From the NCBI GenBank assembly GCA_037074765.1, contig JBAMDO010000574.1, positions 620,001 to 684,000 on the forward strand: a stretch of DNA of 64,000 nt, written 5' to 3'. Below the pieces are notes generated by a model that was not told the DNA's origin, made no database searches, and was given only the letters and a program-made list of their open reading frames with translations. This DNA comes from Mansonella perstans (lineage: Eukaryota; Nematoda; Chromadorea; Rhabditida; Onchocercidae). Each line of letters begins with the position of its first letter. Positions within the stretch are counted from its first letter, which is position 1. The position numbers and the translations under genes were made by a program. This document shows, piece by piece, positions 1-11,539 of the stretch.

Positions 1-3000
1 TCCTAATACCGTTGTCATTGAACAAAATAATGCGAGGTTTTGTCTTTCACGGTAGAGTTCTCTTAGAGATAAATAGACTGAATGACTGAATTCTAAGTTG
101 TCCGTGGGTTGAACCTTCACAACTAATAAGTTGTTCTGTCAGTCAAAACACCAAATTACATTGTCGATTTCACTATAACTTAGCTTATTTTGCAAACAAA
201 TAAGTATGTCATGTGAAGATTTAATTATTTCCGCTTCATTCTTGTCAATGCAGTTATTCTTTTCTATCATTATTTTTTTGTTGCTACAATTAACACTATT
301 ATTATTGTTTATTTGACTTTTTCCAGAAAAACAGGAGAACTTTCTTTTTAAAAAGCAAAGTTTTTAAATCACGTTAGATTTTAACTGTGATTTTGAAATT
401 TTGCTTCAAAGAAACAGAGAGATGACGATCTTCTCAAGACAAAAGAACGAAACAAGATTCTAGTAAATTTTGTTTTGTTTGAATTGTCTGCTGATATTTT
501 AAATAAAAGTCTATATGTTCAACTTTAAAGGGGTGAAAGGTAATATTCCACATTAGTTGCCTTTGTAGTTAACAATTTCTGTAAGTGCTACTAATCAACT
601 GAACTGATTTATTGATGGCGAAAAGTCTTTATAACCAAGAGATTAATTCAAGCTAAAGAAGCAAATACGAAACTTTCTTGATGGCTAACATAGTTGAAAT
701 TGTTGAAATCCTTGGTGATGAGGATAAAATTTATAGAACGAAGTCTAAAAACACACTATAATATAAGCTTATTCGTAAAATAAAATCTTTAAAAAGAAAA
801 AAAAATGGAAACTTTAAAACAACTCTATTGGTTGAAAAGCTGCTTGGAAGGATGAGTTGGTTGAGTGGTTTCGCTGTATGAATAAAATCTTCCCTAAAAT
901 ATTAAAGGTTCCTGAACCACGCCTCATCCATGAATATATCCTACATTCTCTCTCTCCGACCTCTTTTGGAAATTCCATTCATCTCTTATATGGAAAATTA
1001 AACAAGCATTCATGTTCGTCCACTCATCTAATAGTTGTAGAAAGTTTTTATTAAATTAAGGCCTTCACAAATAATGGTTGTTAAGGCATTTCTCAATTTT
1101 TTTTTGAAAATTCGATTTTCCATAGAATAAGATTTTTTTGAAATCATTTCTGTTTCAATTTTAATGAAAATAAAAACATCTATAACTTGGAGCAACAAAA
1201 AGAGCATATAATGAGGCAGAAAAAGAACAAAAATTCCATTCATTTCATACATGAAAAAATTCACAAAAAATTTTGAGAACTGAGGAAAAATTGAAAATTG
1301 TCAAGCAAAGTGGGGGTGACTGCTAATGAAACCATACAATAATTTGAATCTTATCTTAATGGCTGATCATATTTATGTGCAAGCGGTAAGATCATGCTAA
1401 CGATAATTGTAATGCGTAATGATTCTTTAAATTTGCTGGTCATTAGCTAGTTTCGCACAAAAACTATGCTAATCTTGCTAAAACTTTTGCTTAGTGTAAT
1501 ATTTAGATTTTGATTGTTTCGAAGTTTGTAATTTTGAATTGCTATAAAAAATGATGTCAAGCAAGTTCACTTACTTTAAAATTCAATTGATATTTCATCG
1601 TACTGTAAAGTCCTTTCTTTATTTTCCGTCACCGTATAAATTCATTTTGAAATTTTCGTTTACAAAAAGATTTTATTTGAAATGAAAGATTTCAAATGAA
1701 ACCAACTGTCGTTAACCTAACGAAACATAAAAAGCTGACATGAATATTATTAGTTCAAAATACATACTATTGAACAAAAATTAGTATAAAAATGACATCT
1801 TTCTATCAAGTTAAGACAGACCGTTTAGATTGTGTCATTTTGATTTGTAAACAATCCAAGTAGGAAAAATTAAGCTTTACAAATATAATGACGATGGAAG
1901 CTAAAATCACCAGCAGTTAGTCTTAATTTTAAATATTTCCGTATGATGTTCAGCTTTTAAATTTATTGCGATGAATTGCTGAAATTTTTCAATGAACGGT
2001 TAATGTGATCTATAATTATTAAAGATTCTAATTTGATAGTATAGATCTGATTGATTTCATTTGATTTCTTGCTTGAAAGCTTTTTGTAAAACCGGTTGGA
2101 AAAGTTTTTTGTCGCGCATTTAATGAATGCTTTAATATTATCATTATATTTGGAAATACTTAAAAATGAATATCAAAGATACATTAATGAGAATTCTCAG
2201 TCGTTTCTTCTCACTCTTTATCTTATTCTCACATCAAAAAGGTAGATTCTTATCATTAATTCAGAGCTTCTGCTAAAAAATTATTTTTAATCTATTCGAA
2301 GCAGCAATAATTATGTGAAATAGTTAAAAATTTAAATTTCAAGAAACTTCAAATATTCAGAAAAATTAAAAGATAGATTTTAAACTATTATCGAGAATTA
2401 TTCGAGTCATTCCATCACTGTTGTGTTTAAGAGATGGAAAGTTTTGCTCATTAAATGGCAGTGGCCATTTTAGTGTGTTTCTGCCTTTCGAGGATCAACT
2501 TATGCTTCAGTGAAATTATCTATGGCTGTGAAATTTAATATGCAAGATTCACAACTAAAAGAAATCTCGGATGTTAGGTCCTGTGAATATCAAAAAAATC
2601 ACTGGGTGAGGAGTGAGACAGTTATCGATTACTGTTATTATTAAAGGCAAACCACTTCAGTCATTAACCTATTAGATCTATAAATAATTTTTGTCAACTC
2701 CCTCGTTCATCACCAGGTTTTTTTTCATTTCGATCCTTCCCAAGTTTATGATATTATCTGTGACTCTTAAATCTTTCAATCTGGGAATGAGAAAGTAATA
2801 AAGAGTTAATTGGTGACATATTTCATTGAATGATTATGTAAGGATGTCTGTGTCTGGAGAGAACTTTGACAAAATTAAACAGTCAGAATTCCTTTTTGGG
2901 CAAAAAGAATAGTTTTCCTTTTGAGCAAAAAAAAATAGTTTTTTGACTGGAGTTCGATCATCATAATTTTAAAGAGTACAAAATAACAAAAAATCATTTT

Positions 3001-3622
3001 CCCAATTCCATAAATTACAATAAAGAAACGTTGATGAATGACTTCCCATGCTATTAAATATTCATTTTTGCGAAAGAAATTTTGAACGCAACGTACAGAA
3101 TGTTCAAACAATTAAATTCCATTTTTGATGAAAGATATTTTCTTTTAATAAAATTTAAATAAAATGCCACACTACTATTTTTGAGATAAATACGAACTTG
3201 AAATATTATATGAATCTCTCCAATCTCAATAATTAAATACTCTACGGACAGGCACAACTAAGCAAAAGGATGTGAAATAGAAAAAGTATTAGTCTTTCTT
3301 TATCAAATTTGAAATTAACAAAACTAATTGTCTGCCATTCGTCTGGGTTTCATTTCCTGTGTGATTTGAACCAAATGAAAGAAAGTTTCAACAAGATCGG
3401 ATTTTATTTCTTTTTATTTTTGCTCCACCAGAACGAATGATGGAAGAATTTGAACAATTAGATAGGTTCAACTAGCTGATGATTCATTTATAAATTAGCA
3501 AGTTTGTTAGCAGCAAGATCTGAGTGAGTTAGAAAAGAAGTAAAAAATGGTAACGATAATCAAATAATGTCTATAATGTAAGACACTGATTAGTGGTGTG
3601 CTTCGTTTTATTAGCTTTTTCG

Positions 3623-3832
3623 TCAGGAGAATTGAAGAAGCTGCCTAACCTATTTTGTTTATTGGATAAGTGGGAGAGAATGGTTCGAGAGGGTCCTCAA
3701 CAAAACTTGAATAAGGTCGTATTGCCGAACAATACAAGTAATACCTGTTTGTCATCGGACACTTCAGCTTCTTACAGCCCTCAGAAGATCTTTTATCTAA
3801 GAAAACATTCATACCATTGCATCTACCCTTAA
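3623..3832 (+). other. Exon-like open frame of unknown identity
   Basis: An open frame ending in TAA at 3830-3832 follows a good pyrimidine-rich acceptor (ttttcgtcag, ending near 3621). Its composition is less A/T-biased than the surroundings and it encodes a plausible polar sequence, including WERMVREGPQQNLNKVV and a Ser/Thr-rich stretch. It could be the last exon of a plus-strand gene, a pseudogene fragment or chance. I do not recognise the protein and could not find matching upstream exons. The upstream frame closes at a TGA at 3587. Confidence 0.2.
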
Positions 3833-4554
3833 AATTGAAATTTTTTCCACACCCTTATGAATTTTCTATGTTGCAGTAAATTAAATAACTGTCAATGAGA
3901 TCAAACTGAAGTTGGATCTATCCATTAGCATTATTTGAAAGTGTAATATTTCTATAAAATGGTGAAATAATTCAACAAACATTTTGCAATTGTTTGGGAA
4001 ACAAAAAATAAATGGAAATAAAGAGCATTGAAATAAAGAGTAATAAATGGAAATAAAGAGCATTTCTGATTTTCAGGATTGATATCACATATTAGAGAGA
4101 AGTTTTACTTTTTCTTTAAGCACAAATGAACACAATGAAAGGCATTTTTCATACAATTTTGCAAATTAGTAATTTGAATAATTGATGGACTGAACAACAC
4201 TAATATGACACGAAGAAATGGGAAGTGGTGAATTTTCCTATTCAGCTATAGCAATTAAGAGGGCGAGGAGGAAGGTACGAGATTTTTTAGAAGTATAAAT
4301 CACTTTAGCGAAAGCTCGATTGTAAATGTTAATTGAGGGGTTAATTTGTTCTGCGATATCTTGCTGAATACAATTTTACATAGCTAAATTGAATGTGTAA
4401 AACGATAAGTACATTTTCCCATTTGTCCCATGACAATTACTCGTTAACTAATAAGGAGTTGCAAGGAAGGAGAATGGATTTTTCTCTTGATATCCTTTCA
4501 AGGACACTTTTCGTGTCTTCATTATCAGAACGTGACTACCTTAAGTGAAGATTA

Positions 4555-4650
4555 ATGGATCAGTAATTCGTGGCTTTTACTACTAGCTATTGATCAGTAA
4601 TTCATAACTTTTACTAGCTATGGATCAATAATTCATGACTTTTACAAGCT
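4555..4650. repeat. Minisatellite, three imperfect 31-34-base units
   Basis: Three head-to-tail copies of a unit beginning atggatcagtaattc and ending acttttactagct occupy 4555-4588, 4589-4619 and 4620-4650. They differ by a few substitutions and a 3-base insertion in the first unit. Intergenic. Confidence 0.8.
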
Positions 4651-6715
4651 AATTTCTATAATTATATTTTTTTATTTTATTGTACATTGCAGTTTTTATC
4701 AAATTTTTTTAAATGTATAAAAAATTTCTTTGACGATGTTTTTTAAAAGTTTATTTCCCATAATTATATCGATTAACCTTCAATTTTGTCGATAGCAGCA
4801 AAGTCTTGGAGATTGTCGACTTTGTATGGGTTAGATCAGATTTATTAGTCTTCTTGACCTTTCATAAATTTGTAGAAGAGAAGAAGGACATTTGTATGAT
4901 TTACAAATAAAGTAAACAGAATTATGTAAATGATCATTTTTGATTTGTTGGACAATACAAAAGAAAGAAAAGGAAACGAGGTTATAGCAGCAGTGACTTC
5001 AGTTCAATCATTTTCACTTCATCCTGACACGTTATTGCAGGTTTATCAAATAAATAGCATATTATTACGTAATTGAAATTAAGAGTTTTTAATTATTTGT
5101 ATATTTCTAATAAAATCATCTTAACGATCTGATACATCAAACACTATCCTACACAAACCTATGTTCGTTCAAAATGTTTTATTTCCTAAAAAAAATACCG
5201 ACATTTGAGCATGGAACGTGAACAACATACAATATGCTGTTAATACACAATAAATTGATAACATTAAGAAAAACAATGTAATGGCGCATAACAACACTGA
5301 TAGAAGTTCATTTCCTTTTGCTGGAGGAACTCTTGCTTGTTCTGGAAAAATCAATATGTGTTTTCAAGACATTAAAATACAAAGAGGCAAAACTTTTCTA
5401 AATTAGTAATGAGGATGAGATGTAACAGATCCATAATATTTAATAAGCAATAGAAGCTTGTCAGTAGCAGATCGGATAAATCTCTTAAGCTAAATCCCGA
5501 GCAATTCTTATCTGAAATGTTTGATATTCAATTTTAAAGTTTCGACATTCTTTTATTGATTGCAAAATCTTTTTATAAATGAGAGCAATTATGTGGAAAT
5601 ACAAAATTATGAAGACAATATTCTGTCATATTGAATAATACTATGAATAAATCAAATGAATCAAATGCCGACATCTTCTTTCTAGTTTATATAATTATAC
5701 GTTAAAATAATTATACGTCAATATTTTTTTTTATTGGCTTTTATTTTTTTTATTTTTATTTTTATTGGTTTATAATTCTTCGTCTCCTCTGATCCAAATA
5801 TTCCACATGCATTGCATAATATTATGTTGTCCAAAGAAAAGATTTGATTTCAATAGACAACTTAAAAAATAATTACACTTTCAAATCACATTACGGTAGT
5901 TTGTTAAATAGGCTTGCAAAACTCATATACTATCAAGTAGTGCTGATTTTATCTTAAAGTTGTTCTGAAATATTATCCCTGGTTACTGTTTCACAGTGAT
6001 TATTTTCCATTCACATATAACATTTGTGTGGGATAATCATACGATGATTGATACTTAAGAAATCCTTCCATTGTAAAAAATTATGAAATGAAATGCTTTT
6101 TCTTTGAAAAAACAATTTTGCTCTCAAAAATTTTTGATTCATAATTTTTTTTTTGCGTGAGAATTACTTTCCAATAATTAATGCCATGCAATTATTGATA
6201 AGAATTAATTTATGGGAAAGTATGGGAATCTATTGCTGTTCCTCCATATCAATGAAGTATCCAAGGAGAATTGAGTTTGTAAGGGCATTTTTGCACAATT
6301 TATAATTTAACAGCTTTCTTACGAACACCGAATAATCAAGAAATACAATGCTTTGGCTGAAAACTTTGTAGCAGATTTTTCGAAATCCCAAGTTCTGCCT
6401 CTTTTTTTCAAATTTCCAAAAGTTTCAAGTTGTCTTGAATCATGTACAAATACATAGATTTTAAGTTATACGAACAAATATACATACAAATGTATTCAAT
6501 AAAAAGCTGTCCGCAATTGAGTGGCGGAATTTTCCTAATTCATTTCAGATTTTAACTGATTTTTAAATTGATTAATAACTCAATTTGAGCAATGTTTGCA
6601 AACTAGACATTTGTAACTTGAATATTTTAATGGAATTCATGCAAGCAAAAAGTCGGATACCAAGCAACAATTGCTAGGCACTTTGGCAGCAAAACATTTG
6701 TGTTCAAAGCCAACA

Positions 6716-6721
6716 TTTATT
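6716..6721 (-). terminator. Candidate poly(A) signal for the membrane protein gene
   Basis: TTTATT on the plus strand is AATAAA on the minus strand, about 250 bases past the stop codon at 6974. It is a plausible polyadenylation signal. The assignment rests on the hexamer and its position only. Confidence 0.4.
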
Positions 6722-6973
6722 AAAATGTGGAATCATCAGAAAAAAGTAAAAAACTTTTTCTTTTTGAAAGAAGAGAACTGAATAAAATGGAAGACTTTTC
6801 GTATTTGTTTGGGCTAGGCTGATGTCGGAATTAAATTTTGCTAGACAAGGAATATTGAAAGAATTAGGCTCGACCTTATCAATGATTTTGTTTAAAAATA
6901 TCACTTCACCACTTTCTCGTGAGGATAAGTAGCCAACACATAAATTATCACACACACAATCAAGACATCTAAT

Positions 6974-8240
6974 CTACCTAGTGATTTCAATATCGGTATC
7001 TCGCTGCTTTTGTAAGATAGTTGGGTGCAATCGGCATTTTGTTGAATTTTTGTTGTAGCACTTTACAGCGTTTCTCCCAAAATTAAATTGCCGTTCGCGA
7101 AGATATGCGATTAGCACACAAGAAAATGCAGCTGACGTAGCAACCGCAATTGCCGATAGTACTATTAGGCCCATATCAACCAATGTTTCTGGTGAACTGT
7201 CTAAGCGATACAGAAAATCGCGTGATTCAGGTTCCGGTAACTGGAAACAGGACAGACCATTGAGTTAAATCATATCAATCACAAGCATCATAAGGCAAAG
7301 ATGAAGAAACGGTATGTACACTACCAATTAATTGGCAGAGATATTTATGAGTGTGGAGCAAAAAAAAATTGAAAATGATAAAATGGTAGTGATTATGATT
7401 ACCTGACCAATAATTGCATATCTTTCTTCACAAGAACACCAGGGGCAATTAGATTCATACTTCTGTATGATTATTGTTGCATTAAAACATTTACCGGTCA
7501 GATCTAAAGTTACTTTATCGGGCTGTTGGGAGGAAATTGCTGCCGATGTTATTGTTTGTTCGGCTGATTCAGTTGCTGATTCTTGCTGAAAAATTGTAAG
7601 AAATATAGAGATAAGTAAAGCAATAAGTAAGCAAATAAGGTATAGTCATAAGAATAAAGGTCATTAATAGAAAACCTTGTCATCAAAAACGCGAATTGCG
7701 CGGGTGGAATCACAATTTCTGGAGAATCCATAAATTGGATCGACGCCTACTATTTCATAATTGAAGGTAATGTCTCCAGGTCTTCCTTTGTTCCAGTAAC
7801 TTACAAACATATGTGAAGAATCCTAAATTAAATAATTTATTCCATTTCGAAATGCAAATTTATTATAAAAGATTTGAGAAGATTTCTATCGAAATCAATG
7901 CAAAAATTATAGCAGTGGATTTAAATTTGAAGATATGATTTAAGAAAATGGCATTCAATTAACTGGAAACCGAATAAAAACTTACGAAAAGTTCGTGTAT
8001 AGACCAGCTGGATGAAATCCTTTCGTCACTAACTAAGTTCCATTCCGATAAGGTTAACCTGGAATCGTCACATCCAGCAGCCCCCAGACATCCTTTGGTC
8101 CATGTAACAGATACAGGCTCAACGGTTACCCAGAATACTGATGACTGCGCCGAACTTTTTGGCAAGGACAATGAGCAACATATCAAGAATTTCCGGGATA
8201 TTAGAGCTGCTAATGTAACCAGAGCAGACTGTCTAATCAT
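6974..8240 (-). CDS. Uncharacterised single-pass (type I) membrane protein, 283 aa
   Basis: I do not recognise this protein. Four exons, 8240-7986, 7822-7676, 7585-7403 and 7240-6974, join in phase 0 throughout. Residues 1-32 look like a signal peptide with a hydrophobic stretch. An extracytoplasmic region of roughly 180 residues follows, with two cysteine clusters (GCLGAAGC near residue 50 and CPWCSC near 182). One hydrophobic transmembrane segment spans about 215-242 (core GLIVLSAIAVATSAAFSCVL) and a basic tail of about 40 residues ends in EITR. The donor of intron 2 is weak (AAG|GTTTTC), but the frame stops shortly after it, so a splice there is needed. The start is the first ATG, 9 bases after a TTTCAG acceptor at 8250. 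Membrane topology is inferred from hydrophobicity. It is probably a cell-surface or secretory-pathway protein of unknown function. Confidence 0.75.
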
Positions 8241-8249
8241 AAAGATACC

Positions 8250-8260
8250 CTGAAATAATT
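8250..8260 (-). other. Candidate trans-splice acceptor of the membrane protein gene
   Basis: On the minus strand the sequence reads aattatttcag and then GG, 9 bases before the ATG at 8240. An acceptor this close to the first start codon with no coding exon upstream is the usual layout of a spliced-leader site in nematodes. A 5' UTR intron is the alternative. Confidence 0.5.
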
Positions 8261-8838
8261 ACAAAGATATTAAAGGTTAAAAAATGAAGATCGAATAAAT
8301 TTTCCTCATGAATTGTCGATAATTTCCTGCATCAGGCACTTTCTCTTCAGCTGTTACAAAGATATAACTGATTCCTGATAAACTAGATTTTTGTAAAAAT
8401 TGAACTAAACTGAATGAATACATGTGCACCAAATTAAATGCAGAAATAATGCCAAAAACGTTTTGAATGCATCAGTTGAAAAATCAATGGTTTTCGATGC
8501 CAACAAAAGTATTAACCTTTATTATGCTCATTTTCTTCCAGAAAATGAAATCCAATCCAGGACAACATTTCTTTAGATTTCAATTATTCATGAGTTAGTC
8601 AGAGAATTCTTTAAAAACTTCTTCACTAAAATGATCGCTCACTCTCATCTAAAAAAATCTTTTGTTCCTTTTCTAAATTCATGAATTTGTTTTTAGATTT
8701 GATCTGCACCTTCTGATTCACAAAATGAAGTGAAACAAAAATTATATTTTTGGTTTGCTGATCCCAAAAAATTTAAAAAAAAAATTTTAAACAACCAATT
8801 AAGTAGTTCATGCATATTTCTTTAGCAGTTACTTGACT

Positions 8839-8907
8839 CATCACTCATTTAGCATCACTCATTCACTTTTACCTCATTCACTTTTACATCACTCATTCAC
8901 TTTTACC
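8839..8907. repeat. Short tandem repeat, catcactcattcacttttac type
   Basis: Three partly overlapping copies of a unit containing catcactcattcacttttac occur just upstream of the membrane protein gene, about 600 bases before its start codon. The copies vary in length. Confidence 0.6.
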
Positions 8908-11454
8908 TGCAGGCAACTTAATGAAAACTATTTCTCAATTCTCGCCATTTTGAGCATCACTTTTGTTTTCAGATAATTTACATTCAGATAATTCAGTATT
9001 CTTTTAAAATACTTTTTTTCGGACTGAAAAAAATTAGCAGTTTTTTCAGGCAATAAGTCTAAAACAGATGATAGAAGTTTGCCATTAAGGATTAACTGCG
9101 AATAATAACTAGCCAAGAGCGAAACTAAGTATGGTCTAAGCCTTAAATGAATCGGAATGGTGGAACGCTTTTCATTGGCCAAACTAAGTCAGCCGCCATC
9201 CCATTCTTCATCAATGACTGATTCCTTCTGTCAGTCTATTCTTATAATAAATTGCACTCTGCAAACATACATTCTACAAGTGGCAAAATTAATATCAGAA
9301 AAATCGTTATGAATTTTGATGCTAACTGGAATGCATGTAATCTCATTAATAAGCCATTCATTGCATTGATATATTTGTATGAGCTATGTTGTTCTTATCT
9401 TAAAAAAATGTTATGCGATCTAACATTCTTTTTTGGACTAATTTTCAGCAATAACTTTCAAAAACTGATAACCACCACTAAAAGCATTAGAATGAATGCC
9501 GTCGTTGAAAAAACCGTTGAAAAAACCTTAAACAAAAATAGTGACAAACAGATAAGTGAGGTTTCTCTAAAGGCAGAAGTTTGGATTTGGATAAAATTAC
9601 GAGTGTTAGATTTGAAAAAGAAAAGCTAAAAGAAATGTAGATTCTTAATTAGCAATAATAAATAAGAATCCATTTCTAAGTGAACTGTGAAATGAAGGAA
9701 CTCAGTAGTTGGAAATATGAAAATTTTCTTGAAGTATTATTTTACGGATAATAGGCAAAGAACCTTTCTCTCTTCTAGTGTAAAGAGGAGTTTTCAAACT
9801 TTTTGTAGCATCACATTTGCAAAACGTTGTCAATCATATATCCATGGTAAGTGCTCGAATAGAGGAATCGTTGCATCAGCACTTTGCCGTTAACAAATGA
9901 AATTGATTAAAAAATCACGACAAATTTAAAAACACGAGTGCTTTTGGATAATATTTTTATTCAATATGCTGGAATGTTACGGAACAAATTGAATTGAAAT
10001 CTTTGTTGGAATGATCAATGTATTGTCTGATTTGCAAATACCAATAGAATAAGACAGATCGAAGAGTAATGCTTAATTCAAGCACTAAGCATAACGATCA
10101 TGTGCAGTAACTCAAAACTTCTGCCAAATTTCTCTTGATTACAGGCAGTTTGAAATTAACAAATTAAAAAAAATTCCAAAAAATTCTGTTTAGGAAGAAA
10201 AGATAAGTCAATTGACTTTAAAAATTACAGTCTGGTAACACTTATCGTACGGAATAAATGAGCAAACACCATCATATCATTGGCATTCTGCGTTGAAATA
10301 TGAGGTGAAATAGACTTTATTCATTTATAATCCAGAAAGATGAAAAACAGGTTTCGAATATCAGTTGTCCAGAAGTCGAGCTCATTTTACTTCTTGCAAA
10401 GCTATTTAACTTACAATTTCGATGAATAAATGTATGAGAGATATTGAAACTGAACTTTGCCTTCTTGGAACAAAGATTTTGGTAAAGATTAAAAATACAT
10501 TCTCAATCATCGATCCAAAATTCTTATTGTTCTTTAGTTTTCTTGTCCTTATATTACCGAATCTCATTTCCTTTCAACAACTTTTTTTGAAAATTTTTGA
10601 AATCTTTTTAACTACTTTGAAATCTATCAAAAATATTAACATGGACTAAAAGCAAATGCCATCTTTTGGCGTATTAAGATGATAAAATTTAACTTCAAAA
10701 ATATATATACCATGTAAATTTGATAAATTTGAAATGAGCCTCTGCTGTATCTACACAGAGAATTTTTCATTTTTTGATTTATTGTATTTATTTTATAAAT
10801 ATAAAATAGAGCGTGAAATTTGAAATGGGCTGGATGAACAGATGGATGGTCATTTTCATGAAATATGTAAATAAAGGCAGCAGTGCGTTTAAAATGATAA
10901 CAAAATGACAGCTCCTGAAGGGATAGGTTGTTTTGACATTTTTGATTTATTTAATATTTCTTATTCTCTGACTACATCCTAATCCGTCAACAGGTGGTAA
11001 AGAAACGTAATGTTTTACTTCTATCACTTTGTTTGGCAATGTTGGAACTTTTTTGAATGATTGATACGTCTAGTAAATTCTAAAAATTTTCACTACATAT
11101 TCACTGAAAAGGAAGAGAAAATTATTAGTCAGCTGGCAAGTATAAAAGATATTTAGTACGTATATCGCTGCTGATAATTTGGCCTTAGTTACTTTAAAGA
11201 AATGAAAACAAAAAAGGAATTCAATTTGACCAATAAATTCTTTTCTATCCGATTTTTCGATTTCAAGCAGGCTCTGTGCATAATAACCTCGATCGGCAAC
11301 AAATCAAAAATTATTTGAAATTTGAGAAAAACAAAAAATCAAAACTAATGATCGACAAAAATTCATGGAATTTTTTCAGGAAATAACGGGACTGCGAAAA
11401 GTATATTTTCCAATGATAAACTAGCATAAATGACATAATGAAATTATTCCTATT

Positions 11455-11456
<2 letters not shown>

Positions 11457-11536
<80 letters not shown>
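11457..11536. repeat. 80-base poly(T) tract
   Basis: Eighty consecutive T residues, by far the longest homopolymer in the window. Seen as poly(A) on the minus strand it could be the tail of an inserted retrocopy, but I could not recognise coding sequence next to it. Length is likely to vary between individuals and to be unreliable in assembly. Confidence 0.9.

Positions 11537-11539
<3 letters not shown>

Larger units (their letters stand above)
1..6715. other. Gene-poor AT-rich stretch
   Basis: No gene can be built here on either strand. Open frames are short, A/T-biased and lack paired splice signals, apart from one exon-like frame near 3.6 kb listed separately. A small 31-34-base tandem repeat lies near 4.6 kb. 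The region is the 3' flank of the membrane protein gene that ends at 6974. Confidence 0.5.

Noticed and set aside
9252..9629. 125-codon plus-strand open frame
   Set aside because: Amino-acid content follows the A/T-rich composition (Lys, Asn, Ile, Leu, Phe), no motif or splice context is visible, and the length is within what a 64-kb AT-rich window can give by chance.
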